Below, one piece after another: positions 46,619 to 57,009 of a DNA stretch of 64,000 nt; positions within the stretch are counted from its first letter, which is position 1, and each line of letters starts with the position of its first letter. The DNA comes from Burkholderiales bacterium (lineage in GTDB: Bacteria; Pseudomonadota; Gammaproteobacteria; Burkholderiales; Burkholderiaceae_C). Under the pieces are notes generated by a model. The model saw nothing but the letters and a program-made list of their open reading frames with translations. It had not been told where the DNA came from and searched no databases. The translations under genes and the position numbers were made by a program. Location of the stretch: contig JANYEE010000115.1 of assembly GCA_025363275.1 (NCBI GenBank), forward strand, positions 1 through 64,000, given 5' to 3'.

Positions 46619-47465
46619 TTTTAAAAGCGACTTCAATCTCATTGACTTTTAAAACAATGAAATACTCATAAATCGATTGAAGTGCTGCGTAGGTGAAGCC
46701 AGCACGGCCGTCTAAAAAACCGCGCTTAAAAACATAAAGAATCAAGAACTTCAATAGCGGGCGAAAAGGCAATCTGTAAAATAATTCTTTTTGATTGAAT
46801 CGCCGAATATGAAAGTCTTTTTCAAAAAAAGCTTTAGTAATGCTAAAAGTACCGCCACTCGCCCTGTTCTTGATAATCTGAGTGGCTTCTGCCTTACTGT
46901 AGGCGTTGTGCCTTTCCACCCAAAAATGGATGCCTTTGCTGAAAGGATAGTGGTCTAAAAAACCACTGACAGTACCAACCGGTCCGTGCGGTACCGTGAT
47001 TGGGTTGATTAATCGTTCGTAATGTACCTTGCCGACTTGGAGCAGTCGCATATAAAAGGGAGATGTCTGTACGTGCTTGAGCCAGGTATTCATGAAGAAG
47101 TCGCGACGCTGAATACTGTAAGCAACAATGTCTCCCGAACTTTTAACGGCCTCCGCAATATGCTGCGCAAGCTCTGGCGTAACCCGCTCGTCAGCATCAA
47201 CCACCAGCACCCACTGATTTTTGTAGGCGATGTTGTCGAGCCCCCAATTGCGATGTGCTGCTTCATCCCCACCAAAAGCAAGTTTGTTGGTGCCGTAGTC
47301 GCGTTGCGTTACTTTGGCTCCGTATTGCTCTGCAATAGCTACTGTTTCGTCAGTGCTCATAGAGTCAAAAATGTGGATGTCGTCGCACCAGACAACCGAT
47401 TCCAGGCATCCTGCCAAGTCCAACTGCTCGTTTTTTGTCAATATCAAAACTGAAACGTTGCTCAT
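46593..47465 (-). CDS. Family 2 glycosyltransferase
   Basis: MSNVSVLILTKNEQLDLAGCLESVVWCDDIHIFDSMSTDETVAIAEQYGA..VVDADERVTPEL. Confidence 0.93.
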   Translation of the reverse strand: MSNVSVLILTKNEQLDLAGCLESVVWCDDIHIFDSMSTDETVAIAEQYGAKVTQRDYGTNKLAFGGDEAAHRNWGLDNIAYKNQWVLVVDADERVTPELAQHIAEAVKSSGDIVAYSIQRRDFFMNTWLKHVQTSPFYMRLLQVGKVHYERLINPITVPHGPVGTVSGFLDHYPFSKGIHFWVERHNAYSKAEATQIIKNRASGGTFSITKAFFEKDFHIRRFNQKELFYRLPFRPLLKFLILYVFKRGFLDGRAGFTYAALQSIYEYFIVLKVNEIEVAFKNENTDIRP

Positions 47466-48022
47466 GACTTGGCGGCCTTCTCTCGACTGCGTTTCTTCAT
47501 CGCAGGATTGCCCACCCAAACGGTCCAGGGCTCACTGATAGATTTCGTCACTACGCACCTGGCCGCAACGACGCAGCCTTCAGCCACGGATACCCCTGGC
47601 CCGATAAAAGCCTCTGCACATATCCAGGCGTGCTCACCAATAGAAATAGGCTTTGCTACGAGCTGAAAATTGGCCGAATCAATGTTGTGAGTACCACCGC
47701 ATAAATGCGCTCCTTGGGAGATAACCGCGTTACTGCCAATAGTGATGGGGGCCATGTTGTAAAGGGTGACGCCGTTGGCAATGCCGACCCGGTTGCCAAT
47801 AGTGAGCTGCCAGGGCGCCCACACGCGTACACCGGGGTACACATGCACATCTGTACCCAGCTTTGCACCAAATGCTTTTAAAAGCCAGTTTCTCCAAACG
47901 TGCAGTGGCCGTGGGCTCGGACGAAACAGCAGCAGCCACACGACACCCCACGCTGCCCGCGCAATACGATTGGCGAGCGAGAATGAAGGCTGTGTATAGG
48001 GGTCGTTACTGTCTATGATCAT
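47462..48022 (-). CDS. WcaF-like acyltransferase (hexapeptide repeat)
   Basis: LLKAFGAKLGTDVHVYPGVRVWAPWQLTIGNRVGIANGVTLYNMAPITIGSNAVISQGAHLCGGTHN. Confidence 0.93.
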   Translation of the reverse strand: MIIDSNDPYTQPSFSLANRIARAAWGVVWLLLFRPSPRPLHVWRNWLLKAFGAKLGTDVHVYPGVRVWAPWQLTIGNRVGIANGVTLYNMAPITIGSNAVISQGAHLCGGTHNIDSANFQLVAKPISIGEHAWICAEAFIGPGVSVAEGCVVAARCVVTKSISEPWTVWVGNPAMKKRSREKAAKS

Positions 48023-49173
48023 CTCAAAAATCGTTGGATAGTTGATGAGATGCTGTCTGTCATTGCCTCAATGGTGTAGCGGGCTTTGAAGGTAGCGCTG
48101 GCCTGTTCCGCCATGGCTTCGCGTTCTTGCGCGCACTTGCTAATCCAAGCATTGAGAGTCGCTTCAGTGCCTTCCTGAGTGTCCGGATTGGCTATTCCGG
48201 CACCATCTTCAACAATCTCGCGCCAAATATTGACCTTGTCGGAAATCAGCACTGGCAGACCACACCCTAAGGCTTCTGCCACAGCAATGCCAAAATTCTC
48301 TTGGTGCGAGGACAGTACAAAGGCCTCTGCCGAATAAAAAGCGCCCCACTTCATGTCGCCACTCAGCATGCCAGGCCAACTGATACGGTCTGCTACGCCC
48401 AGTGCAGCAGCTTGCACCTGTAGTGCGGCTACCCAGCCAGACTCATCCGGGCCCGCCATCATCAAATGCAAGTGGGGGTCTTGAGCAGCTACCTTGGCAA
48501 AGGCAGCAATCGTTAAGTCGCAGCCCTTCTTCTCTTGAATACGGCTTAAGAAAAGCAGGATGCGTTTGCCCTGCAGATTTGGAAATTTGGCTGCGAAAAC
48601 AGCCCGCAGTTCGATTGCATTGCTTGGGGGCGTCTTTGTGCCGTAGTTAATTACGGCTTCATTTACTTTGTAAAGCCAAAAAGACTTGCGTGCCTGGATG
48701 CGCTCTTCCTCACAGGTGAACAGTACAGCCCTTGCGTCCCTTAGAAGGCGGTATTCTGCCCAGGGCCAATACAACCATTTCTTGAGATGCTTGAGCGGGT
48801 AGGTATGCTTAAACCAGGGGTCTAACATGCCGTGAGTAAATACAAAGTACGGAACTGAGGCATCACTGAGCGCCCGCCAAGTCGCAAAGCCGTGGTATTG
48901 CCAAAGGCCATTCACTATGACAGCGTCGTATTTGCCAGCGTGTTCTTGGAGCCAAGGTTTTAGCTTTGTGTTGTATTTGTAATGTCCCGTGGAGGGGCCA
49001 AGCGCATGCACCGTTAGCGGAAAATCTTTTAAGAAAGGCGCATCAGGAGTGTCCAAACTGACAACCTCTAATATATGCCCCATTTTTTTCAGTTGTAGAC
49101 CAAATTGCCTTACGCCTTCCATTGGCCCGCCGCCCTTGGGGTCCACTGACGATATTACGTGTAATGTTTTCAT
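48019..49173 (-). CDS. Family 4 glycosyltransferase
   Basis: LHVISSVDPKGGGPMEGVRQFGLQL..ILLFLSRIQEKKGCDLTIAAFAKVA..FVLSSHQENFGIAVAEALGCGLPVLISDKVN. Confidence 0.93.
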   Translation of the reverse strand: MKTLHVISSVDPKGGGPMEGVRQFGLQLKKMGHILEVVSLDTPDAPFLKDFPLTVHALGPSTGHYKYNTKLKPWLQEHAGKYDAVIVNGLWQYHGFATWRALSDASVPYFVFTHGMLDPWFKHTYPLKHLKKWLYWPWAEYRLLRDARAVLFTCEEERIQARKSFWLYKVNEAVINYGTKTPPSNAIELRAVFAAKFPNLQGKRILLFLSRIQEKKGCDLTIAAFAKVAAQDPHLHLMMAGPDESGWVAALQVQAAALGVADRISWPGMLSGDMKWGAFYSAEAFVLSSHQENFGIAVAEALGCGLPVLISDKVNIWREIVEDGAGIANPDTQEGTEATLNAWISKCAQEREAMAEQASATFKARYTIEAMTDSISSTIQRFLR

Positions 49174-49190
49174 ATCAATTTAGATTTTTA

Positions 49191-50360
49191 TTAACACGCG
49201 TGGTTGTGCAGTACGCGCTTATATATTTCGATATAGCTCGCTATGGCAGCATCTGCGTTGAATTTTGATGCCCATTCCTGCCGGGCTAACTTACATGCAG
49301 CTTCCAGCTCTGGGTTCATTTTGAGTAACTGGGTAATTTGGGTTGCACCTTGTACGCTCCACTCCGCTATGTCAGTCGTCGCAGTAAGCCTTGGCAAATA
49401 CAAAGCTTCAGGCCCACCGATTTCATTCATCGGTGCTTCGTCGGTAGTAATAACAGCGCAACCGCAAGCCTGCGCTTCCACAATAGGCCAACCGAAGCCT
49501 TCAGCATGGCTCGGAAAGATAAATGCACGCGCAACTGAATACGATGCCTCGATCTGTTCACCGCTCAGCTTATAAAAGAAATTAACTTTTCCTGACGGGG
49601 GTAGTAGGGCTACCGCCGCTTGTATTGCTTCTGTCTTACCCACGCCAATAAGCCAAAGTGGCAAGGGATTTTCCTGTGTTTTTGCGTATTCGGCATAAAT
49701 ACGAATCACGCCAATCACATTTTTGTACCATTGATTGCCACTAATGTGCAGAAGTACGCCGGTGTTAGGTACATAGAAACCAGCTTCTGCGAGCAGCTGC
49801 TGTGCCTCATTAAAAGGAACCGGTTTGAACGGATAGTTGAGCCCGTTGTAAACCACCTCAGAGGTGACGGGATGCACTCCTCCATATTCCGCAAGATCAA
49901 GTTTGGTCTTATTTGATACCGAAATGAAATGCCTTGCTTTTCGAAAACCCGATCGAATATACCGCTGGTATAACTGGCCTGACAGAGACGTAGGATTTTC
50001 GGGGATAAGGCCCATAGCAGAACGCAGCGCCAGTAAGTCGTGCGCATGAACTAGGTGGGGCCGCCTGTGCACCATCGGTACCCAAGGGCCTAAAGCTTGG
50101 TCACTAAAAACAAAAAGTGTGTCGGCAGGAACAGAGCGTAAAGATACACGAATCCAAATAGGGAAAAGCACATACTGGTCAACATACCCCGCCCATTTGG
50201 CTAACTTGGTTTTTGAAAATAGTTTGAAAACAATAGGTTGGGGCTTCCACACTTGTACCGTGTGCCCAAGTTTCTTATAAGAATCCTGGAGCATGCCTGC
50301 AAACCTCGGCATACTTTGTGAATTCATAAATGAGGGATGGGAAAATAGGACTATATTCAT
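49191..50360 (-). CDS. Family 4 glycosyltransferase
   Basis: ARAFIFPSHAEGFGWPIVEAQACGCAVITTDEAPMNEIGG. Confidence 0.92.
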   Translation of the reverse strand: MNIVLFSHPSFMNSQSMPRFAGMLQDSYKKLGHTVQVWKPQPIVFKLFSKTKLAKWAGYVDQYVLFPIWIRVSLRSVPADTLFVFSDQALGPWVPMVHRRPHLVHAHDLLALRSAMGLIPENPTSLSGQLYQRYIRSGFRKARHFISVSNKTKLDLAEYGGVHPVTSEVVYNGLNYPFKPVPFNEAQQLLAEAGFYVPNTGVLLHISGNQWYKNVIGVIRIYAEYAKTQENPLPLWLIGVGKTEAIQAAVALLPPSGKVNFFYKLSGEQIEASYSVARAFIFPSHAEGFGWPIVEAQACGCAVITTDEAPMNEIGGPEALYLPRLTATTDIAEWSVQGATQITQLLKMNPELEAACKLARQEWASKFNADAAIASYIEIYKRVLHNHAC

Positions 50361-51922
50361 CTACTTACTGGCGTATTGATATGAAGCCTATTGGTAGAAA
50401 ATAGTTGGACTATTTTGACTGCAATAAAGTACATGAGTCCATAAATAATTATGTTTTGTGGAAATACTCTAAATATATTAGACACCACGTGATGTATAGA
50501 TTCTGCAGTCAGTCCGTATTGAAAAAACTTCCAGATAGCCAGCATTCCTAAGGCTGAGACCATCACGTGATTGTTATTTGTTTTGAATGTATGTAAATCC
50601 ATAATTTTAAACATGAAGTAACAAATAAGGATATATAAAACAACAAATAAAGATCCAAATAAAGCAAGCCCCTGAGCCAACATTGAACCCGTCTTGTAGC
50701 CCCCTAAAGGTGTACCTACGCTCATGTTGGTAATATAGTCCCCCATCGAAAACTGAAGATTATCTTTATCAATTTTCAAATGTAATAGTGTAATTATGGG
50801 GGTAGGTAGTATGGCAATAATAAAATCGATAGTAATTTGAGATAAATCATTCGTTTGCCTGTCATCTAGTGACAATGCAAAATACAAAGTATTATCATGA
50901 AATTTAGTTTCAATTAATCTGGCCAGCAGAGGGTTGGCTAAATAAGTTTCGTCATACACTTTTGTTCGTGCATCTGTGCTGTCTTTCTCGCGCCTAGCCT
51001 GGAGTACGCTTGGTTGTTGCACATAATAAATCGTGTCTTCAATCATTTTTGTAGCTGATACGGTGCCTCGCGCTTTTCGCGCAATTACCATGGCTGTTGC
51101 TACCTCTGAAAGTGGTATAGACAGTGCACCAAGGACAATAGCGCCCATCAGCAGTTTAATAATTAAAGATTGTGAAATCTTTTTCTGGCTTCTAAAGGTG
51201 CTCAGCAAGGCAAATAACGCTACAGTGATAAATCCTGAAAGCATGATTCCTCGGGCGTTGACTGCCAGACCCAACAGAACAATTAAAGTAGCGTAGACAC
51301 TTAGAAGAATAAAATGCAGTTTTTTATTGCAGTAAGACGGGCCCTGCTGCAAAATATACATCGGTATAAGGTAGGGCGCCCATGCTAAAAACATAATGCC
51401 TTGATTTATTTTTGTGAACGTACTTGTGCCGTCACCATAACCAAAAATAAAACCTACAAAGCCAATTAAACCCAAAATCCACAAAACGTTAACCGAGGGT
51501 ATCTGATAGATATTAAAGGATTTCAATATATTTCGTGCTATTGAACTTTGTGAATCTTTTTTGTCACCCAATAATCTATAAGTCATGTGCGTACACAGCG
51601 CAATCAATTGCGCAGTTGCCAGTACGCTAAATGTGACAAGCGGTTGCCGTAAATCTTTGATCAGTGGTGTCCAATAAATAGACTGCGCAATCAATGCACC
51701 CATCTGTGTCGTTAAACAAAAGCCAAAGATAGAAAACGTGGAGAGCGGGTTGTTTTCCAGTCCCCTACTCCAAGCCAAATATCCGATGATTGAAAGGCTT
51801 GATGCAAATACGATGCAACTTGCCGCCAAGTTTTCGCTACTAAACTCAATGGCAAATTGCGCTACAAATGCAGAGGTAGCGAGAAATAGGACACTTAATA
51901 TTGCAAATCTTGAATTGGTCAT
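50357..51922 (-). CDS. Wzy-like polysaccharide polymerase / multi-TM EPS protein
   Basis: Many TM segments with a large loop, AT-rich, located among glycosyltransferases beside flippase. Confidence 0.7.
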   Translation of the reverse strand: MTNSRFAILSVLFLATSAFVAQFAIEFSSENLAASCIVFASSLSIIGYLAWSRGLENNPLSTFSIFGFCLTTQMGALIAQSIYWTPLIKDLRQPLVTFSVLATAQLIALCTHMTYRLLGDKKDSQSSIARNILKSFNIYQIPSVNVLWILGLIGFVGFIFGYGDGTSTFTKINQGIMFLAWAPYLIPMYILQQGPSYCNKKLHFILLSVYATLIVLLGLAVNARGIMLSGFITVALFALLSTFRSQKKISQSLIIKLLMGAIVLGALSIPLSEVATAMVIARKARGTVSATKMIEDTIYYVQQPSVLQARREKDSTDARTKVYDETYLANPLLARLIETKFHDNTLYFALSLDDRQTNDLSQITIDFIIAILPTPIITLLHLKIDKDNLQFSMGDYITNMSVGTPLGGYKTGSMLAQGLALFGSLFVVLYILICYFMFKIMDLHTFKTNNNHVMVSALGMLAIWKFFQYGLTAESIHHVVSNIFRVFPQNIIIYGLMYFIAVKIVQLFSTNRLHINTPVSR

Positions 51923-51924
51923 TT

Positions 51925-53079
51925 TTAAACCATTTGGGTCAGTGCAGCCAAGGCGTTTTTTCCATATTGACTCCAACCCCCAATATCTTTAATTTTTAAG
52001 AGTGCTTTGCGCCGCATGACGTCTTGCAGCACTGTTCTAGAGGCCAGTAGCGCCAATTTGTCGTGAAGAGCTTCAACGTCGCCGGCCTTGACGATGAAGC
52101 CTTCTTCCCCGTCGGTAAATAAGTTTTCAGATCCAGTATTGGGCGTGGCAATAACTGGGCATCCGCAAGCCAAGGCTTGCGCTTGTACTAAAGCCAGTCC
52201 CTCTTCAATACTTGGCAACACCATGACATGGCTTTTGCTCATCAGGTGTTTTAGCTCTGTTTGCGGCATATGGCCCAGCACCCGTGCGTCGTGCGGCCAC
52301 AGGCCTCGCGCTTTTAACAGGTCGATTACCAGGGGCGATGGCGCGCCTACAAAAGTAAGTGTCTTGGCAGGGTGGCTGAGCTTGCTATAAGCCTGCACCA
52401 GATATTGCACTCCTTTTCGTAGACCCATTCCTCCTACAAACAGGATGTCAAATCTACCCTCTGCAGGCTCACCGACAGGGGAAAAGCGGGACAGGTTCAC
52501 ACCATAGGGCAGAACACGCAGTTTGTCCTCAGGCACACCCTGACTCACAAATGTGCGCTTCACAAAGTTGGATGGCACAGTAATAAGGTCAGCCTGGGCG
52601 TATTCGGCTTCTTCTACTGCAATAGTGCGCGGGTCTACTTCTTCTGAGTGCAGCCCCCACTTGGCGTATTCCTCTCGCAGTATCTGATCTTGAAAACGAA
52701 TATGCGTAGAACCACGGTCACACACATAGCGTGCACCACGGCGTTGAGCCTCTTTGCCCGCTGCAAGCGTGGAGCCTGATAAGCCCATATACACATCGCA
52801 TTCCACTAAATTGCCCGCAACAAAGCGGCCAAAGTCTCTTGCGGCCAACAGTTCCCAGTTGCGCAAAATGTGGGGCGCTGTTTTGTGCTTCCATGGGTAT
52901 GCCATATATGCACCGTGAATCCAGGGGCGGGTGTGTATCAACGCAGGCGGCAGACCCTCATCTTTGAGCTTGTAGAGCGGGTATCCGGAGTACACCGCTG
53001 CCAGCGCATCCCGCGCGTGTAGCTCTCGGGCAAGGTCAAAAGTATGAAACTTGCCAATGGTGGACAGCGCAACTTTCAT
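51925..53079 (-). CDS. Family 4 glycosyltransferase
   Basis: RFDILFVGGMGLRKGVQYLVQAYSKL..HVMVLPSIEEGLALVQAQALACGCPVIATPNTGSENLFTDGEEGFIV. Confidence 0.93.
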   Translation of the reverse strand: MKVALSTIGKFHTFDLARELHARDALAAVYSGYPLYKLKDEGLPPALIHTRPWIHGAYMAYPWKHKTAPHILRNWELLAARDFGRFVAGNLVECDVYMGLSGSTLAAGKEAQRRGARYVCDRGSTHIRFQDQILREEYAKWGLHSEEVDPRTIAVEEAEYAQADLITVPSNFVKRTFVSQGVPEDKLRVLPYGVNLSRFSPVGEPAEGRFDILFVGGMGLRKGVQYLVQAYSKLSHPAKTLTFVGAPSPLVIDLLKARGLWPHDARVLGHMPQTELKHLMSKSHVMVLPSIEEGLALVQAQALACGCPVIATPNTGSENLFTDGEEGFIVKAGDVEALHDKLALLASRTVLQDVMRRKALLKIKDIGGWSQYGKNALAALTQMV

Positions 53080-54365
53080 ACAGGGTCAGTCCTCTGCAGC
53101 TTTGTAGTGTGCAACACATGGATGGCAAGCCTGGCTGAAACTAATGCAATGAAGACTTCTGCCAAAAGCATGCCAAGGCCGACGCCCGTGAGCTCGTAGG
53201 CTCGCCCAAGACCGTAGGCCAGTACCACCGCCAGACCGCTAACGGCAATAGACCAATAGGCTAAGCCCGCATGCTGATTGGTGGCCATAAGTAACACTCG
53301 GGGTACATGCCACATGCCGCCTACAGCGGCATAAGTGAGCATGACGGCCATGAATGCAGGATTGAATTCAATATTGCCATGCGACCATGAGCGAAGCAAA
53401 ACGGGCGATGCGAAGTACAGCACAGCACTAAGCAACACAGCCTGAATGACTCCAATTGCCGCCGACTTCTTGAAAATGGAGGCCACCTTTCTAAAGTCAC
53501 CCTGGCCATACAGGCGTGAGAATTCGGGCCACACAGCGTGGCTCATTACTGCGGTTACTTGCACTGCAACCCTCGCAATAGTGCGATAGGTGTTGAATAT
53601 GGCTACCGCTATTGGGCCCAGCATCGCCCCTACCAACAAGGTAATGCCTTGCAGACCAATAGCGCTGGCAAGCGGAAACGCCATGAAGGTGAGCGCTGGT
53701 TTAAGCGTGGTTTTGATCTCCGCCGTATCAGCCTGCCCAAAGCCCCAGTGCAAACCATGGGTGCCGGTCTTTGCAACTAACATGGCAAGCCCTGTACCCA
53801 ATATGCGTATGGCAAGCCCTGTGAGTGCCACCCCAGCAAAGCTGCCAAACACCGCAAGCCCCAACATAAACCCCAGCCATTCACCCAAGCGCACCAAGTG
53901 CCCTATGGCAGTGCCAAGTGGGTAGCGCCCCGTAGCCTTAAAGGCCGCCTCAGACAAGCCGCCAAACAACCCAAACAACACACCCACACACAGTGATGCC
54001 AGTGCATACCGACTGGAGGTACTGGCAACACCCACAAAAGGTATCAGCAGGATGCAGGGTAGGGCAACCAGTGCAATGAGACTGCACATGCCCAGCATAA
54101 ACTTTTGCGCGCTCTGGAAGATACGGTTCGCTTCTGTCACATCGCCACGGCCCATGGCCATGGTCATCTTGTTGCCGGCCGCAGTGACCATGCCCACGTC
54201 TGCCATCGACAAGTAAGCTGGTATGGCAGACAGCATGAGCCACACGCCGTAGGTGGACGTATCCCAAAAATAGAGAAACAACGGCAAGGAGGCTAGTTGG
54301 ATGCCGATGGTGATGGCCATACCGAATGAGTTAGCGCCCATACCGGCGATGATGCGGCGGATCAT
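53076..54365 (-). CDS. Wzx-like flippase (polysaccharide transporter)
   Basis: IIAGMGANSFGMAITIGIQLASLPLFLYFWDTSTYGVWLMLSAIPAYLSMADVGMVTAAGNKMTMAMGRGD, about 12 TM. Confidence 0.92.
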   Translation of the reverse strand: MIRRIIAGMGANSFGMAITIGIQLASLPLFLYFWDTSTYGVWLMLSAIPAYLSMADVGMVTAAGNKMTMAMGRGDVTEANRIFQSAQKFMLGMCSLIALVALPCILLIPFVGVASTSSRYALASLCVGVLFGLFGGLSEAAFKATGRYPLGTAIGHLVRLGEWLGFMLGLAVFGSFAGVALTGLAIRILGTGLAMLVAKTGTHGLHWGFGQADTAEIKTTLKPALTFMAFPLASAIGLQGITLLVGAMLGPIAVAIFNTYRTIARVAVQVTAVMSHAVWPEFSRLYGQGDFRKVASIFKKSAAIGVIQAVLLSAVLYFASPVLLRSWSHGNIEFNPAFMAVMLTYAAVGGMWHVPRVLLMATNQHAGLAYWSIAVSGLAVVLAYGLGRAYELTGVGLGMLLAEVFIALVSARLAIHVLHTTKLQRTDPV

Positions 54366-55381
54366 TGCTGCGCTACCGCTGCTTCGAGGATGCTGCGAAC
54401 TATGACTTCGTTGTAGTGGCCGTTGGCCTTGATACGTGCCAGGCCCGCTTTAGCTATGCCTTGGCGGTCCGTTTCATTTGCCAATGCAATCCTGCATGCC
54501 TCTGCGCATTCTTTTGCGTCGCTCCAAAACAGCGCTTCATGCCCTTCGCGGTACATGGCTTGATGTTCACTGGTGCGCTCCGCACACAGGAGTGCGCCAA
54601 GCGCAGGTATTTCAAGAGAACGCGTAGTGTGTAGATCTCGATTTTCTTTGGACAACATGCCTAGATTGACCTTGGCACATTGGATCGCTTTGGCGTAGTC
54701 ATCGCCTGATATGCCGCTACCCCGCCAGAAAGCTTGTAGTTTTGGCCACTCCGGTGCTTTGTGCCAATTCGCACCGCGGATCGCAAGCGGTACACCCAGT
54801 TTGACGAGACTTAACAAAAACGGACCGCGCTCTGGAAACCAAGTTCCAAGAAAAAGGACGTCGCATCCCCAGTGATCATCATCATGCGCACTGAGATGTC
54901 TGGGCGCATGAGAAATCTCGTCTGCGCTTCTGTAAACACGGATGACTTTTTTTGCCCCCAGAGCTTCAGCTTCTGCGACGTTCTCTACCCGCACAACAGC
55001 TACCAAATCGTAATACGGCAGGCTTTGGCGATAGGCTTTGAAGCGTGCTCCATCGCGCGGGCCCAGAGGGTCGTCAATGTTGTAGTTCAAAACAACTTTC
55101 GCAAATTTACGGAGATGTTCAATTACTGCGGGTGTCACCCACTCCCCACCGTCAACATAACAAATATCAAATGTCTTGCCGGTTAGGCTGTGATCTAAAC
55201 CTGCGGCGACCCAGTGCTCAAACCAATGGCCGCCAAGGCGCCAAGTAATGCGGTCGATCCACGGCGTTTTATGCAAGTATTTGCGCAGGTCTATGTGCTC
55301 TACGTCATGACCAATTCGACGTAATGCATTGGCTCGGTCTAGGCAGGTTCCGCTAATGGGACCAAGGTAAAGTATTTTCAT
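54362..55381 (-). CDS. CgeB-like glycosyltransferase
   Basis: MKILYLGPISGTCLDRANALRRIGHDVEHIDLRKYL..CDVLFLGTWFPERGPFLLSLVKLGVPLAIRGANW..TTRSLEIPALGALLCAERTSEH. Confidence 0.88.
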   Translation of the reverse strand: MKILYLGPISGTCLDRANALRRIGHDVEHIDLRKYLHKTPWIDRITWRLGGHWFEHWVAAGLDHSLTGKTFDICYVDGGEWVTPAVIEHLRKFAKVVLNYNIDDPLGPRDGARFKAYRQSLPYYDLVAVVRVENVAEAEALGAKKVIRVYRSADEISHAPRHLSAHDDDHWGCDVLFLGTWFPERGPFLLSLVKLGVPLAIRGANWHKAPEWPKLQAFWRGSGISGDDYAKAIQCAKVNLGMLSKENRDLHTTRSLEIPALGALLCAERTSEHQAMYREGHEALFWSDAKECAEACRIALANETDRQGIAKAGLARIKANGHYNEVIVRSILEAAVAQQ

Positions 55382-55394
55382 GGTGCCAGGAACA

Positions 55395-56102
55395 TCAAAG
55401 CGCACCTGATGACTTAGGAATAAACGCTTCGACAGCGCCTTGGTCTACTGCCGTTAACATTTGCGAGATAAAGTTGTCCTGCAAGTCGTAAGTGCTTCCG
55501 GCGTTGCGCGTGATTTCAGAAATACGGAAAAGCAATCCATCAGCTATGTAGCCATTCAAGCCCATATGCAAACGCGCTTTGTTCAATGCAGTGGGCGGGC
55601 CGCTTAGCACGCGATCGCCAATACGGATGAAGTAGGTGACAAACTCTTGCCTGTTGCCCACATTGACGTGCATGCGCGAGACATTGAGCGGGTTTCCAGC
55701 AATGCTGGGCTGGGCTTCTGCAATGCTTTGAATGCTGAAACCCTGTGACGAATAACACGACTCGGGGCGGTGCAATTGGTTACCGAAGGTCTGGCGATCA
55801 CCATAGGCAATGGACAGCATAAACCGACGGCCCGTAGGGCGGTGCTCATAAACCCGAGTGACTATCTGGGTGTAAATGGATGCGACCTTATCTTGGACTT
55901 GAGGGTCGATGATGCCGACGTTACCGGCGGTTGGGTCAACCGACCAATCGCCAAATGCGACTGGAACAATTTTGTCGTAGCTGGGCCGGCCAATGTGTTC
56001 AAACCAAGTTGCCTTTGGCTTGACCCAGGTGGCCCCCAACAGGCAAGTGGCCATCAAGATCAGTGCGAGCCAGTGGTGTCGGTTTGGGAGGGACAAAGCC
56101 AT
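55395..56102 (-). CDS. epsI: EpsI-family exosortase-associated protein
   Basis: GDWSVDPTAGNVGIIDPQVQDKVASIYTQIVTRVYEHRPTGRRFMLSIAYGDRQTFGNQLHRPESCYSSQGFSI; adjacent to exosortase. Confidence 0.93.
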   Translation of the reverse strand: MALSLPNRHHWLALILMATCLLGATWVKPKATWFEHIGRPSYDKIVPVAFGDWSVDPTAGNVGIIDPQVQDKVASIYTQIVTRVYEHRPTGRRFMLSIAYGDRQTFGNQLHRPESCYSSQGFSIQSIAEAQPSIAGNPLNVSRMHVNVGNRQEFVTYFIRIGDRVLSGPPTALNKARLHMGLNGYIADGLLFRISEITRNAGSTYDLQDNFISQMLTAVDQGAVEAFIPKSSGAL

Positions 56103-56112
56103 TGAGGTGGAG

Positions 56113-57006
56113 TTACTTTGCACCGAAATTCTCACTGATAAGGCGTAGCAGCGAGTCGGCGCCCACCATGATGAGCAAACCTGCAAGAAAGAGGACCATA
56201 CCTGCCAACCCATGCAAAAAGCCTTGGCCCGCCGCATCACCCATGTAGTAGGTGATAAGTGCGAGCACTAAAACGCGAATAACGTTGGCTGTAAACGAGA
56301 TGGGAATGATCAGAATTGGCAGCACCACGTTGCGCAGCATGGATTTGTGCTGAACTAAGTTGAGGTAGAGCACTCCCAGGGTCTCTAACATGAACAAGGT
56401 ACGCATACCCGCACATGCTTCAGCCACCAGGAGCTTGTATTGACCTAACGCGATAACGACGCCGCTTTGTGCCACCGGCAGACCCATGAGCGCAAGTATT
56501 TCTACGGTAACTGAAGATACAGCGAGTTTCATGAAGTCGCTGACTGGCCCAATCAATGAGTTGGGAAGAGGAATCATGAACACCATGAAAAACAGCGGAA
56601 AGGCCACCGCGCGGAAGAGCTTGGTACCGCCACTGAGCAGCACGATACCCGCCATGGCCCATACAAAGGCGCCAGTTTCAAAATAAATGATGTCTAGCGC
56701 TCGGCCCGGTATGTACAGGGCTGCAGCAATCACCAAGCAAAACCAAGCCCAGCCAGGGGCTGGATTATTTTTAGATTCAAGTGGGCATTCGGACCACTTC
56801 TTCCATAGCAGCCAGAGGCTGATCGAGAGCACGATGGGCCCATGAGAGTGTTCGTCATCGGTCCATAGTCCACTGTGTGCAATCAAACCCCAAAGTGTGG
56901 GGAGAAACATGATCGCCAGCCCGACCAGCAACACGGCTAGGTCGGCCTTGGGGACAAATGATGGCAAAAATGGTGCGGGCGGTGTAACCGTGTCTACCTG
57001 ACGCAT
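56113..57006 (-). CDS. xrtB: Exosortase (XrtB-like)
   Basis: Multi-TM; conserved C (VAEACAGMRTLFMLETLGVLYL), R (PISFTANVIRVLVLALITYY), H (GFLHGLAGMVLFLAG). Confidence 0.92.
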   Translation of the reverse strand: MRQVDTVTPPAPFLPSFVPKADLAVLLVGLAIMFLPTLWGLIAHSGLWTDDEHSHGPIVLSISLWLLWKKWSECPLESKNNPAPGWAWFCLVIAAALYIPGRALDIIYFETGAFVWAMAGIVLLSGGTKLFRAVAFPLFFMVFMIPLPNSLIGPVSDFMKLAVSSVTVEILALMGLPVAQSGVVIALGQYKLLVAEACAGMRTLFMLETLGVLYLNLVQHKSMLRNVVLPILIIPISFTANVIRVLVLALITYYMGDAAGQGFLHGLAGMVLFLAGLLIMVGADSLLRLISENFGAK

Positions 57007-57009
57007 GAT

